From Microbacterium sp. EST19A (GTDB lineage Bacteria; Actinomycetota; Actinomycetes; Actinomycetales; Microbacteriaceae): a DNA stretch of 64,000 bases. Below, piece after piece: positions 55,984 through 64,000 of the stretch. How positions within the stretch are numbered: the stretch's first letter is position 1; every line of letters begins with the position of its first letter. The stretch lies in NCBI RefSeq assembly GCF_019969685.1, contig NZ_JAHXYZ010000003.1, positions 186,001 through 250,000 on the forward strand, read 5' to 3'. The position numbers and the translations under genes are program-made. The notes under the pieces were generated by a model that searched no databases, was not told the origin of the DNA, and saw only the letters and a list, made by a program, of their open reading frames with translations.

Positions 55984-56676
55984 GTGAGCGAACCCATCTC
56001 TATCGACATCTGGTCCGACATCGCCTGCCCGTGGTGCTACATCGGCAAGCGCAATCTGGAGAAGGGCCTCGAAGCCGTCTCCGCCGACGAGGATGCCCCC
56101 GAGGTCACCGTCACCTTCCACTCCTTCGAGCTGTCGCCCGACACCCCCGTCGACTTCGACGGCGATGAGATCGACTTCCTGGCCGGCCACAAGGGCATGC
56201 CGCGCACGCAGGTCGAGCAGATGCTGTCGAACGTCACCGGAGTCGCGGCGAACGCCGGCCTCGAGTACCGCTTCGACCTGCTGCAGCACACCAACACCGT
56301 CAAGGCGCACGAACTGCTGCATTTTGCGAAGGCGGAGGGCCTCCAGCACGAGCTCGAGGAGCGCCTCATGTCGGCGTACTTCACCGAGGGCAAGCACGTC
56401 GGTCGCATCGACGACCTCGTCGAGCTCGCGGTCGAGGTCGGCCTCGACGCCGATGGCGCTCGGCAGGCGCTCGAGAGCGAGCAGTACCTCCCCGCCGTCC
56501 GTCAGGACCAGGCGCAGGCTCAGGCCTACGGCATCCAGGGCGTGCCGTTCTTCGTCATCGACGGTCAGTACGGCATCTCCGGAGCGCAGCCTCCCGCGGC
56601 GTTCGAGAACGTTCTCCGCGATCTCTGGGCGAAGCGCGGAGAGACCGAGGACGAGACCGAGGCCGCCGCCGTCTAA
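55984..56676 (+). CDS. DsbA family oxidoreductase, FrnE-like
   Basis: 230 residues, cytoplasmic, thioredoxin fold with active site C15-P-W-C18 (SDIACPWCYIGKRNLEKGL), a helical insertion, and the cis-Pro loop GVPFFVID (about 187-194). Relatives are FrnE/2-hydroxychromene-2-carboxylate-isomerase-like disulfide isomerases. An ATG six codons upstream (55966) is possible, but conservation begins near the chosen GTG (MSEPISIDIW). Its stop overlaps the convergent peroxidase gene by four bases. Confidence 0.9.
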   Translation: MSEPISIDIWSDIACPWCYIGKRNLEKGLEAVSADEDAPEVTVTFHSFELSPDTPVDFDGDEIDFLAGHKGMPRTQVEQMLSNVTGVAANAGLEYRFDLLQHTNTVKAHELLHFAKAEGLQHELEERLMSAYFTEGKHVGRIDDLVELAVEVGLDADGARQALESEQYLPAVRQDQAQAQAYGIQGVPFFVIDGQYGISGAQPPAAFENVLRDLWAKRGETEDETEAAAV

Positions 56677-57167
56677 CGGGTCAGGGCCGCTTCGATCGCG
56701 CTGACGATCTCGGGGGCGTCCGGCTTCTGCTTCGGGCGGAAGCGCAGGACGTCCCCGTCCGGCAGCACCAGGAACTTCTCGAAGTTCCACTCGACGCGGC
56801 CGGCCTTGCCCCCGGCATCCGCCGTCTGCTTCAGCGCCTTGTAGAGGTCCGACGCGTTGCGGCCGTTCACCTTGACCTTGTCGTTGACGGGGAACGTCAC
56901 GCCGTAGGTCGTCGAGCAGAACTCGAGGATCTCGTCGACGGAACCCGGCTCCTGACCGAAGAACTGGTTGCACGGGAACCCCACGACGCTGAAGCCGCGG
57001 TCGCCGTAGAGGCGCTGCAGTTCTTCCAGCTGCTCGTACTGCGGGGTGAGGCCGCACTTCGAGGCGACGTTCACCACGAGCACCACGTCGGCACCGAGAT
57101 CATCGAGCGTCTTCTCGTTGCCCTGAGCATCGGTGAAGGGGATCGAACGGAGCGCAGAATCGGTCAT
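56673..57167 (-). CDS. Glutathione peroxidase family thiol peroxidase
   Basis: 164 residues with the GPx motifs: VNVASKCGLTPQY (peroxidatic C38), GFPCNQFFGQEPG (probably the resolving Cys) and WNFEKFLV. Having Cys instead of Sec and the second Cys suggests a thioredoxin- or mycothiol-linked peroxidase rather than a glutathione enzyme, since actinobacteria generally lack glutathione. The ATG at 57167 follows TAAGCT by six bases; an in-frame GTG six bases earlier lies inside that spacer. Confidence 0.94.
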   Translation of the reverse strand: MTDSALRSIPFTDAQGNEKTLDDLGADVVLVVNVASKCGLTPQYEQLEELQRLYGDRGFSVVGFPCNQFFGQEPGSVDEILEFCSTTYGVTFPVNDKVKVNGRNASDLYKALKQTADAGGKAGRVEWNFEKFLVLPDGDVLRFRPKQKPDAPEIVSAIEAALTR

Positions 57168-57173
57168 ATTCAC

Positions 57174-57179
57174 AGCTTA
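57174..57179 (-). promoter_or_regulatory. Leaderless -10 element (TAAGCT) for the peroxidase
   Basis: On the minus strand, TAAGCT is followed by six bases and the ATG at 57167. Confidence 0.6.
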
Positions 57180-57211
57180 GGTCGCCGCATCCGCAGCGGC
57201 TCCGCGTCTGG

Positions 57212-57217
57212 GAGAAT
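57212..57217 (+). promoter_or_regulatory. -10 element (GAGAAT) of dusB
   Basis: GAGAAT with nine bases to the ATG at 57227, the same layout as lepA. Confidence 0.45.
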
Positions 57218-57226
57218 AGAGGGGAC

Positions 57227-58381
57227 ATGACTCTCGCCACCGCCACAGCCCGCCCCCTTCGCATCGGTCCGATCGATCTCGACGTGCCGGTCGTCCTCGC
57301 ACCCATGGCGGGGATCACGAACACGGCGTTCCGACGTCTGTGCCGCGAATACGGAGCCGGGCTGTACGTCAGCGAGATGATCACCTCGCGCGCCCTCGTC
57401 GAGCGCAACGAGACGACGATGCGCCTGATCCGGCATCACGAGTCGGAGACCCCGCGGTCGATCCAGCTCTACGGGGTCGACCCGAAGACGATCGCCGAGG
57501 CCGTGCGGATCATCGTCGCGGAAGACCATGCCGACCACATCGACCTGAACTTCGGCTGCCCGGTGCCGAAGGTCACCCGCCGAGGCGGGGGAGCAGCGTT
57601 CCCCTGGAAGTCGTCCCTCTTCGCCGCCATCGTCGATCAGGCCGTGAAGGCCGCGGGATCGATCCCGCTGACGGTCAAGATGCGCAAGGGCATCGACCGC
57701 GACCACCTGACGTTCCTCGACGCCGGCCGTGCCGCTGAGGACGCCGGGGCGGCCGCCGTCGCCCTGCACGCCCGCACCGCGAGCGAGTTCTACTCCGGTC
57801 ACGCCGACTGGAACGCGATCGGCGAGCTCAAGCAGGCGGTCACCAGCATCCCCGTGCTGGGCAACGGCGACATCTGGTCTGCCGAAGACGCCGTGCGCAT
57901 GATGCAGCAGACCGACTGCGACGGCGTCGTCGTGGGTCGCGGCTGCCTCGGGCGTCCCTGGCTCTTCGGAGAACTGGCCGCCGCCTTCGGTGCGGAGTCG
58001 CATCCGGTCGACGCGACGCTCGGATTCGTCGCGAACGCCTTCCGCCGGCACGCCCAGCTGCTCGTCGAGTTCTTCGACGACGAGGACCGCGGCTGCCGAG
58101 ACATCCGCAAGCACGTCTCCTGGTACTTCAAGGGCTACCCGGTCGGCGGAGACATCCGCACCGGGCTCGCGACCTCGTCGAGCCTCGCCGAGATCGACGA
58201 CCTGCTCGGCCTGCTCGACCACGCGGCTCCCTACCCGGGAGCGGATGCCGAGGGGCAGCGGGGTCGCTCCGGTCACCCGAAGCGACCGGCGCTGCCGGAC
58301 AAGTGGCTCGAGTCGCGGGAGATCGAGTCGTCGGCTTCCGAGATGATGCGTGGAGCGGAGATCGAGAACAGTGGTGGCTGA
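57227..58381 (+). CDS. dusB: tRNA-dihydrouridine synthase DusB
   Basis: 384 residues. FMN-binding TIM barrel opening VVLAPMAGITNTAFRRL; catalytic C111 in NFGCPVPKVTRRGGGAA; GNGDIWSAEDA and GRGCLGRPW bind the phosphate. A helical C-terminal domain follows and then a short charged tail. It reduces uridines in the tRNA D-loop with NADPH. Its last bases overlap the dgt start. Confidence 0.95.
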   Translation: MTLATATARPLRIGPIDLDVPVVLAPMAGITNTAFRRLCREYGAGLYVSEMITSRALVERNETTMRLIRHHESETPRSIQLYGVDPKTIAEAVRIIVAEDHADHIDLNFGCPVPKVTRRGGGAAFPWKSSLFAAIVDQAVKAAGSIPLTVKMRKGIDRDHLTFLDAGRAAEDAGAAAVALHARTASEFYSGHADWNAIGELKQAVTSIPVLGNGDIWSAEDAVRMMQQTDCDGVVVGRGCLGRPWLFGELAAAFGAESHPVDATLGFVANAFRRHAQLLVEFFDDEDRGCRDIRKHVSWYFKGYPVGGDIRTGLATSSSLAEIDDLLGLLDHAAPYPGADAEGQRGRSGHPKRPALPDKWLESREIESSASEMMRGAEIENSGG

Positions 58382-59756
58382 CTCGAACGATGGCGCGCGG
58401 ACCGATGGTTACCACCCCCGCGACGCCGAGCGTTTCTTCGCGGAGACGCACCGATCGGAGCGCGACGACTTCGCCCGCGACCGCGCGAGGGTGCTGCATT
58501 CCGCCGCTCTCCGCCGCCTCGCCGCCAAGACACAGGTGCTCAGTCCCGCCAGCACGGCCGACTTCGCGCGCAATCGCCTGACGCACTCGCTCGAGGTGGC
58601 GCAGGTGGGCCGCGAGCTCGCCACGGCCCTCGGTGTCTCGGCCGACGTCGTCGACACGGCGTGCCTCAGCCACGACCTCGGGCATCCGCCGTTCGGTCAC
58701 AACGGGGAGCGCGCGCTCAACGAATGGGCCGAGCACATCGGCGGGTTCGAGGGCAACGCGCAGTCCCTCCGCATCCTCACGAGGCTCGAGGCGAAGGTCC
58801 TGGACGACGACGACCACTCGGTCGGTCTCAACCTCACCCGGGCCAGCCTCGACGCGACCTGCAAGTACCCGTGGACAGTCGACAGTCCGGTCCCCGACCC
58901 GGGCGGACGGCTGAAGTTCGGCGTCTACCCCGAAGACGAGGCCGTGTTCCGATGGATGCGGGAAGGCGCTCCCGGACGGCTGCGCTGCATCGAGGCCGAG
59001 ATCATGGACCTCTCCGATGACATCGCCTACTCCGTGCACGATTTCGAAGACGCGATCGTCAACGGCTACGTCGACGTCGCGCAGCTCGCCGACCCGCGCG
59101 GACACGATGCCCTCGTCGGCCGTATCCAGCAGTGGGTCGGATACGACTTCACCCGCGACGAGCTCGCTGACGCCCTCTACCGTCTGGCTTCGCAGTCGAT
59201 GTGGCTCGCGTCGTTCGACCGCTCCCGTCAGGCGCTCGCGCGTCTGAAGAACCTGACCAGCGATCTGATCGGCCGTTTCGCCCGCGCCTCCGTGTCGGCA
59301 ACGCGTGCAGCCTACGGCGGAAGCAACCTCGTGCGCTACAACGCCCACGTGGTCGTTCCCCGGGTCGTCGAGGCCGAGATCGCCGTGCTCAAGGGCATCA
59401 TGGGTCAGGCGATCGTCACGATCGACGCGCGCAAGGGCGTGTACAAGGAGCAGCGTCGGGTGCTGAAGCGGCTCGCCGATTCGCTCTGGTCGACGGATGC
59501 CCTCTGGTCGGCGGGCGCCGACGTGCTCGAGCCCGCCTTCGCCGCGGACTTCGTCGCCGCCGTCGACGACGCCGAGCGCGCGCGGGTCGTGGTCGACCAG
59601 ATCGCCAGCCTCACGGATCAGAGCGCGATCGACTGGCACAACCGCCTGGTGGGGGAGATCGACCCCGCCGAGGTTGGCATCTGGACGCCACGGCATGCCC
59701 GCGCCAGGGCGGGCGCGCACGCCGAGAGGCGGCCCGTCGCCGAAGGGGTGGGCTGA
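58371..59756 (+). CDS. dgt: Deoxyguanosinetriphosphate triphosphohydrolase-like protein
   Basis: 461 residues, HD-domain dNTPase. Metal motif [22 protein letters not shown] and the late [16 protein letters not shown] are intact. Two in-frame GTG codons (58371 and 58374) precede VADSNDG; either may be used. It overlaps dusB by eleven bases and the dnaG start by one base. The enzyme splits dGTP to deoxyguanosine and triphosphate, linking it with the replication gene that follows. Confidence 0.93.
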   Translation: MVADSNDGARTDGYHPRDAERFFAETHRSERDDFARDRARVLHSAALRRLAAKTQVLSPASTADFARNRLTHSLEVAQVGRELATALGVSADVVDTACLSHDLGHPPFGHNGERALNEWAEHIGGFEGNAQSLRILTRLEAKVLDDDDHSVGLNLTRASLDATCKYPWTVDSPVPDPGGRLKFGVYPEDEAVFRWMREGAPGRLRCIEAEIMDLSDDIAYSVHDFEDAIVNGYVDVAQLADPRGHDALVGRIQQWVGYDFTRDELADALYRLASQSMWLASFDRSRQALARLKNLTSDLIGRFARASVSATRAAYGGSNLVRYNAHVVVPRVVEAEIAVLKGIMGQAIVTIDARKGVYKEQRRVLKRLADSLWSTDALWSAGADVLEPAFAADFVAAVDDAERARVVVDQIASLTDQSAIDWHNRLVGEIDPAEVGIWTPRHARARAGAHAERRPVAEGVG

Positions 59757-61615
59757 TGCCCCGCATCCGGCAGGCCGACGTCGACGAGGTCAAGGCGCGC
59801 ACCAATATCGCCGACATCGTCGGCGAGCGTGTCGCCCTGAAGTCGGCGGGTGTCGGATCCCTCAAGGGACTGTGCCCGTTCCATGACGAGAAGAGTCCGA
59901 GCTTCCACGTGCGGCAGCAGGTCGGCTATTACCACTGCTTCGGCTGCGGAGAGTCGGGTGACGTCTACTCGTTCCTCCGTGAGATGGACCACGTCAGCTT
60001 CACCGAGGCCGTCGAACGCCTGGCCGGCCGTATCGGCTACACGCTGCACTACGAAGACGGGGGAGCGGCTCCCGAGACCAGCGGACGCAGCCGTCTCTAT
60101 GCGGCGAACACGGCGGCCGCGGAGTTCTTCCGTGCGCAGCTGCTGACTCCGGATGCCGAGGCCGGTCGGCGCTTCCTCGGCGAACGCGGCTTCGATGCCG
60201 GAGCTGCGGCGCACTTCGGCGTCGGCTTCGCACCGCGCGGCTGGGACGGGATGCTCAAGGCGCTCACCGCGCAGGGATTCACGCGGGACGAGCTCGTCAC
60301 GTCGGGACTGGTCTCGACCGGCCAGCGCGGCGTCTACGACCGGTTCCGCGGCCGTCTGGTGTGGCCGATCCGCGACGTCTCCGGACAGACCATCGGCTTC
60401 GGCGCGCGCAAGCTCTTCGACGACGACCAGGGACCGAAGTACCTGAACACTCCGGAGACGCCGATCTACAAGAAGGCTCAGGTGCTCTACGGGCTCGACC
60501 TCGCCAAGCGCGACATCTCGCGGGGCGACCCTCGCCGGGTCGTCGTGGTGGAGGGGTACACCGACGTGATGGCCTGCCACCTCGCGGGGCTCACGACGGC
60601 GATCGCGACCTGCGGCACGGCCTTCGGCACCGAGCACATCAAGGTGCTGCGCCGCGTCATGGGCGACGACAACGCGTCGGGCGAGGTCGTCTTCACGTTC
60701 GACGGCGACGAGGCGGGACAGAAGGCGGCGCTCCGCGCGTTCACGGAGGACGACCGTTTCAACGCCCAGACGTTCGTCGCCGTCGCACCGGACAGCCTCG
60801 ACCCGTGCGATCTGCGTCTGCAGCGCGGGGATGCCGCCGTGCGCGGCCTCATGGACGCCAAGGTCCCGATGTTCGAGTTCGCGATCGACCGCAAGCTCGG
60901 CGGCTTCGACCTCTCCACCGTCGAGGGTCGCGTCGGAGCGCTCCGTGCTGCGGCGCCGATCGTCGCGGAGATCCGCGACCAGCTCCTCCGCCCCGGTTAC
61001 GAGCGAGTGCTGGCGCGCCGCCTCGGCATGGACCCGACCGAGGTGCGCCACGAGGTCGAGCGCGCCGCGCGTGGCGCCTCGCACCAACCGGCTGCTCGTC
61101 GCGAGACCCCCGCGGTCGATCCGGCGACCGGTGCCGCGTCCGTCGCGCCGGTGACCCTCGCGAGTCTGCCGCGCACTGCCGACGTCGCGGTCGAACGCGA
61201 CGCGCTCATGGGCGCGCTGCAGTACGGGCACCAGGTGGATCAGACACTCCTGAACCGTGCGCTCGGCGCTCCGTTCCGCACGCCCGGCCTCGACGCCGTG
61301 CGCGAGGCCGTCGCGGCCGCTCCGGATCGCACACGCGCGGGGTGGGTGACGGATGCCGTGAACAGCGTGCGCGAGCCGTATCGCTCTCTGGCGGGGGAGC
61401 TGCTGATGACGCCGTTCCCGGCCAAGAACGAGGAGGGTGCGCTGACCTCGGCGACGGACCTCGCACGTCGGCTCATCCTCCGTCAGCTGGAGCGCGAGAA
61501 GCAGGAGCTGCTCGGTGCGGTGCAGCGCGTTCCCGCAGAGTCCGACGGCGGCAGAGCCCTGCGCGTGCGCCTGCGAGACATCGATGCGGAGCGTCAGCGG
61601 TTCGCCGAGTCGTAA
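59756..61615 (+). CDS. dnaG: DNA primase
   Basis: 619 residues. CHC2 zinc finger C40-x2-H43-x17-C61-x2-C64, the primase core with Toprim motifs ([12 protein letters not shown] and [13 protein letters not shown]), and a C-terminal helicase-binding region (about 450-619), preceded by a Pro/Ala linker. It makes RNA primers for replication. The start A is shared with the dgt stop (TGATG). Confidence 0.97.
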   Translation: MPRIRQADVDEVKARTNIADIVGERVALKSAGVGSLKGLCPFHDEKSPSFHVRQQVGYYHCFGCGESGDVYSFLREMDHVSFTEAVERLAGRIGYTLHYEDGGAAPETSGRSRLYAANTAAAEFFRAQLLTPDAEAGRRFLGERGFDAGAAAHFGVGFAPRGWDGMLKALTAQGFTRDELVTSGLVSTGQRGVYDRFRGRLVWPIRDVSGQTIGFGARKLFDDDQGPKYLNTPETPIYKKAQVLYGLDLAKRDISRGDPRRVVVVEGYTDVMACHLAGLTTAIATCGTAFGTEHIKVLRRVMGDDNASGEVVFTFDGDEAGQKAALRAFTEDDRFNAQTFVAVAPDSLDPCDLRLQRGDAAVRGLMDAKVPMFEFAIDRKLGGFDLSTVEGRVGALRAAAPIVAEIRDQLLRPGYERVLARRLGMDPTEVRHEVERAARGASHQPAARRETPAVDPATGAASVAPVTLASLPRTADVAVERDALMGALQYGHQVDQTLLNRALGAPFRTPGLDAVREAVAAAPDRTRAGWVTDAVNSVREPYRSLAGELLMTPFPAKNEEGALTSATDLARRLILRQLEREKQELLGAVQRVPAESDGGRALRVRLRDIDAERQRFAES

Positions 61616-61639
61616 CGCGGGCGGCGGGTCTGCAGAGGG

Positions 61640-61645
61640 CAGGAT
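61640..61645 (+). promoter_or_regulatory. Leaderless -10 element (CAGGAT)
   Basis: CAGGAT, six bases (AGAGAC), then ATG at 61652. Imperfect hexamer. Confidence 0.4.
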
Positions 61646-61651
61646 AGAGAC

Positions 61652-62425
61652 ATGTCCCGCCGGCCGGAATCCTCGAACGCGATCGACTGCTCGGATCTGG
61701 TGATCGACCGGATCGGGCACGGCTCGCCCACTCGCGCCGTCGACGGTGTCACCTTCTCTCTCGCGCCGGGCGAACTCATCTGCGTCGCAGGCCCGACCGG
61801 ATCCGGCAAGTCCACTCTGGTCGCCGCTCTTGCCGGGTCCACCGACCCGTCCGTGCGCGTCGTGGGGGGAAGCGCCGTGGTCTGCGGGGTCGACGTGCGC
61901 AGGCCCGGTCGGAAGCACCGCATCCTCACCTACCGCACCGGCTTCGTCCCACAGGGCGCCGGCGCCGATCTGCCGCCCCGCCTCACCGTCAACGAGGTGA
62001 TCGCCGAGCCGATCCTGGTCCGTGAGCGCCGGGTCAACACCAAGGCCCTCTCGATCCGTGTCGCGACGCTGCTCGACGAACTGCACCTCCCGCTCGGCAC
62101 AGCCGCGAAGTTCCCGTACGAGCTGAGTGCGGGTATGCGTCAGCGCGTGGCCATCGCCCGGTCGTTCATCCTGGAGCCGAAGGTGCTCATCGCCGACGAG
62201 GTGCTCGCGAACCTCGACCTGGAGGTGCGCCCGGTCGTGTTCGATGCGATCACCCGCCGCCGCAAGGAGGAGTCGATGGCCGCTCTTCTCGTGACCAACG
62301 ACGCGGCGTTCATCCGCGAGCTGAACGCCGAGACACTGATGCTGCGCGGCGGTCACGTGGTCGCGCGCGGGGTCGGCAAGGACCTGCTCTGGGTGCCCAA
62401 CGCGGAGTCGGATTCGCGTCACTGA
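61652..62425 (+). CDS. Orphan ABC transporter ATPase with altered H-loop
   Basis: 257 residues, one ABC ATPase domain. Walker A GPTGSGKST (47-55), Q-loop Q101, signature LSAGM (158-162), Walker B VLIADE (178-183, catalytic Glu present). The H-loop histidine is replaced by Asn (VTND, N216), which in many ABC proteins slows or abolishes hydrolysis. No permease gene is adjacent. It may pair with a distant transporter, or act as a regulatory or non-transport ATPase. Position between dnaG and tRNA-Asn. Confidence 0.85.
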   Translation: MSRRPESSNAIDCSDLVIDRIGHGSPTRAVDGVTFSLAPGELICVAGPTGSGKSTLVAALAGSTDPSVRVVGGSAVVCGVDVRRPGRKHRILTYRTGFVPQGAGADLPPRLTVNEVIAEPILVRERRVNTKALSIRVATLLDELHLPLGTAAKFPYELSAGMRQRVAIARSFILEPKVLIADEVLANLDLEVRPVVFDAITRRRKEESMAALLVTNDAAFIRELNAETLMLRGGHVVARGVGKDLLWVPNAESDSRH

Positions 62426-62484
62426 TCACGACACGCCCGACCCGCGCTGACCCCGCCCCGGTGTCACGAGTGCGGTCCGGAGTT

Positions 62485-62493
62485 TGCTAAGCT
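62485..62493 (+). promoter_or_regulatory. Promoter of tRNA-Asn
   Basis: TAAGCT (62488-62493) preceded by T-G-C (62485-62487) forms an extended -10; the tRNA starts about 30 bases downstream. No good -35 is visible. Confidence 0.55.
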
Positions 62494-62522
62494 TGTCGAG
62501 TTGCCCGCGCAGCGGAGCACAT

Positions 62523-62598
62523 TCCTCGGTAGCTCAATTGGCAGAGCAGCCGGCTGTTAACCGGCAGGTTCTTGGTTCGAGTCCAAGCCGGGGAGCCA
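62523..62598 (+). tRNA. tRNA-Asn (anticodon GTT)
   Basis: 76-nt cloverleaf: acceptor TCCTCGG with CCGGGGA, anticodon stem CCGGC/GCCGG around CTGTTAA containing GTT, standard T arm TTGGTTCGAGTCCAA, encoded CCA. Confidence 0.97.
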
Positions 62599-62602
62599 AT
62601 AG

Positions 62603-62640
62603 AAGGCCCGGAACTCAGGCGAGTTCCGGGCCTTTTCCTT
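62603..62640 (+). terminator. Intrinsic terminator of tRNA-Asn
   Basis: Perfect 14-bp stem AAGGCCCGGAACTC / GAGTTCCGGGCCTT with a 4-base loop and TTCCTT following. It also ends the convergent aldolase gene. Confidence 0.92.
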
Positions 62641-62641
62641 T

Positions 62642-63535
62642 TCAGCCGCGAAGTCCGAGTCGGTCCGTGATCTCGGCGACCTTCGTACGCCCCTGCAGGT
62701 TCAGAGCCTGGACCGGACGCGGAAGCGAGTTCGGGGCCACCAGGTCGAGGTGCTCGGCGATCGCGGCCGTCACCCGGTAGCTCCCGTACTCGGCGAACAG
62801 GTCCCACAGGGGCTGCAGGCGCATCGATTCCGCGGTCGCCGCCGCGTGGTCACCGCTCTGCGCCGCGCGGGTGATGGTCAGTGCCGGGACGGGCAGCGTG
62901 CCGCCGATGGCCGAATACCAGGCATCGCACCCGGCGTTCAGCCCGGTCGCCGCGAGACAGTCGCCGGAGACGCCGATGCTCACGGTGCTCGGGATCCGCC
63001 CGCGGATCGCCTGCACTCGTGCGGCGGCGATCTGCGGATCCGACGGCACGCCGGGGATCTTGATCGAGGCGACGTGCGGCAGCGTCGCGATCCGCCCGTA
63101 GAGGTCGTCGGTGAAGGTGACGTGCGTCGTGCCGGGGTTGTCGTAGACGACGAGCGGCACCGAGAGCCCGGCGGTGACGTCCTCGAACAAGGCGAACACC
63201 TCGTCGTCCGTGAGCGCCTGATACGTCACCGGCGCGAGCAGCACGGCGCTCGCGCCGGCATCCTGCGCATCGTCGGCGAGTCGCTGCACCTCGGAGGTGC
63301 GCAGGGCTCCGACGCCGACCATGACCGGCACATCGCCCGCCAGGGTGACCGCTGCGCGTGCGACACGGCGGCGCTCCTCGCGGTCCAGGTACATGTACGA
63401 GCCCGTCGAACCGAGCGCGGTGAGCGAATCCACACCGGCCGCGACGAGACGTTCGATCAGACGTGCGTACGAAGCCTCGTCGAACGAGTCGTCCCGCAGG
63501 GGCGTCAGGGGGAAGGCGCTCAGGCCGGTGAACAT
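62642..63535 (-). CDS. DapA/N-acetylneuraminate-lyase family aldolase
   Basis: 297 residues of the class I pyruvate aldolase barrel. The Schiff-base lysine is K159 (ASIKIPG) and the partner tyrosine Y131 (VYDNPG). The second conserved loop reads GSTGSY (42-47) where dihydrodipicolinate synthases have GTTGE, so the true lysine-pathway enzyme is unlikely. It may cleave or form another 2-keto acid. The ATG has GAGAGGAG upstream. No partner gene is visible before the window ends. Confidence 0.88.
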   Translation of the reverse strand: MFTGLSAFPLTPLRDDSFDEASYARLIERLVAAGVDSLTALGSTGSYMYLDREERRRVARAAVTLAGDVPVMVGVGALRTSEVQRLADDAQDAGASAVLLAPVTYQALTDDEVFALFEDVTAGLSVPLVVYDNPGTTHVTFTDDLYGRIATLPHVASIKIPGVPSDPQIAAARVQAIRGRIPSTVSIGVSGDCLAATGLNAGCDAWYSAIGGTLPVPALTITRAAQSGDHAAATAESMRLQPLWDLFAEYGSYRVTAAIAEHLDLVAPNSLPRPVQALNLQGRTKVAEITDRLGLRG

Positions 63536-63615
63536 CGGTGATCTCCTCTCGTGGCGCCGGTCCGGACGCCGAAGGGTCGTCGTGCGCGCTCAGTGAGGAT
63601 AGCGCAGCCGCCTGC

Positions 63616-64000
63616 TCACGCGTCTGGGCCTGGTCCGCGTCGTACGCGCAACACGGCATCGACGAGAGTGACGGCTGACCCGTCACGCCAGACCGCGGGT
63701 CTCTCGACCAGCGCGTTCGTCTCGGTGACCCAGTCGGCGGCGAGGTGGAGCGACGCGAGAACCTTTCCCGGCGTCGGCAGCGGGGGACCATTTTGCTCGT
63801 GGTGGCTGAGCTTCGACCCAGGCGGCACGGCTCCATGACCCACGACGAGAAGCCTGCCGCCAGGGGCGACCGCCATGGCTGCACGGCGCAGCACCTCCTC
63901 GCGCGGGAGCTCGACGGGGGAGTGCAGGAACGCGGTCGTCACGAGGTCGAACTCCGCCGACGGCCGCCAGGTCGCGAGGTCGGCCTGGATCCATCGGATC
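63616..64000 (-). CDS. Class I SAM-dependent methyltransferase, N-terminally truncated by window end
   Basis: At least 127 residues; the frame is open to the window edge. The visible part is the second half of a Rossmann methyltransferase: the acidic WRPSAEFDLVTTAFLHSP (motif II/IV region) and then MAVAPGGRLLVVGHG (post-motif III). It resembles tellurite-resistance/TehB-type or general small-molecule methyltransferases. The SAM-binding glycine motif lies outside the window. Followed by the aldolase gene 80 bases later on the same strand. Confidence 0.85.
   Translation of the reverse strand, partial: IRWIQADLATWRPSAEFDLVTTAFLHSPVELPREEVLRRAAMAVAPGGRLLVVGHGAVPPGSKLSHHEQNGPPLPTPGKVLASLHLAADWVTETNALVERPAVWRDGSAVTLVDAVLRVRRGPGPDA

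Noticed and set aside
59618-62422. Reverse open frame of 934 codons opposite dgt, dnaG and the ABC ATPase
   Set aside because: It is a high-GC shadow: low-complexity, Arg/Glu/Asp/Leu-rich, spans three well-supported genes and has no domain. The same holds for the long frames opposite leuS (15716-18193), comEC (19922-22333), lepA (33403-35271) and the double ATPase (29288-31345).

Overview
The window is a high-GC stretch of chromosome from an actinobacterium, most likely Microbacterium or a close relative in Microbacteriaceae. The evidence is gene order (hrcA-dnaJ-rsmE-HIT-phoH-ybeY-CNNM/CorC-era and recO-uppS ... dus-dgt-dnaG), the DUF1990 proteins, a CIRCE-type HrcA operator, and very frequent start codons placed only 6-7 bases after a TANNNT -10 hexamer (leaderless transcription). 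No phage, insertion sequence, CRISPR array or rRNA gene is visible. Both ends are cut: a solute-binding protein loses its 5' end at base 2 and a methyltransferase loses its N-terminus at base 64000.

Layout. 1-6.5 kb: a peptide-type ABC importer (binding protein and two permeases; no ATPase in view) in one transcript with a creatinase-like M24 hydrolase, an alpha/beta hydrolase and a double-length Lrp/AsnC regulator, probably a catabolic operon for an unidentified amide or peptide. 6.6-14.5 kb: small hypothetical genes, tRNA-Ala(GGC), a flavin monooxygenase-like protein, a two-gene membrane-protein operon behind a LexA-box-like site, an SDR-type protein, a secreted GH3 beta-N-acetylhexosaminidase, and a reverse operon of DedA, App1-type phosphatase and a conserved protein. 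14.5-24 kb: pabB, leuS, comEA, a reverse phosphotransferase, comEC, holA and reverse rpsT. 24-33 kb: a GH1 glucosidase with its MFS transporter, an alpha/beta hydrolase, and a complete reverse oligopeptide/dipeptide ABC operon with a fused double ATPase. 33-46 kb: lepA, two DUF1990 proteins, hemW, a type-B carboxylesterase, and the hrcA-to-era heat-shock/RNA-maturation cluster.

46-50.7 kb looks like an accessory insertion between era and leuA: an ECF-like sigma gene, an anti-sigma-like membrane protein and a small secreted cysteine protein in one overlapping operon, then an oxidoreductase, a membrane protein and a lipoprotein. 50.7-64 kb returns to core genes: leuA behind a leaderless 15-codon leucine leader peptide, a TRIC-type channel, recO, uppS, a P-loop kinase, a lipoprotein, a DsbA-like oxidoreductase, a glutathione peroxidase, dusB, dgt, dnaG, an orphan ABC ATPase, tRNA-Asn(GTT), a DapA-family aldolase and the cut methyltransferase.

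The most interesting non-coding signals are: the series of leaderless promoters, including three divergent pairs whose start codons lie only 34-41 bases apart; the leuA leader, where two mutually exclusive helices suggest leucine-controlled access to the ribosome binding site rather than a terminator; two long imperfect palindromes in intergenic DNA; and candidate operators (CIRCE, a LexA-like box, and a 12-bp palindrome upstream of a binding-protein gene).
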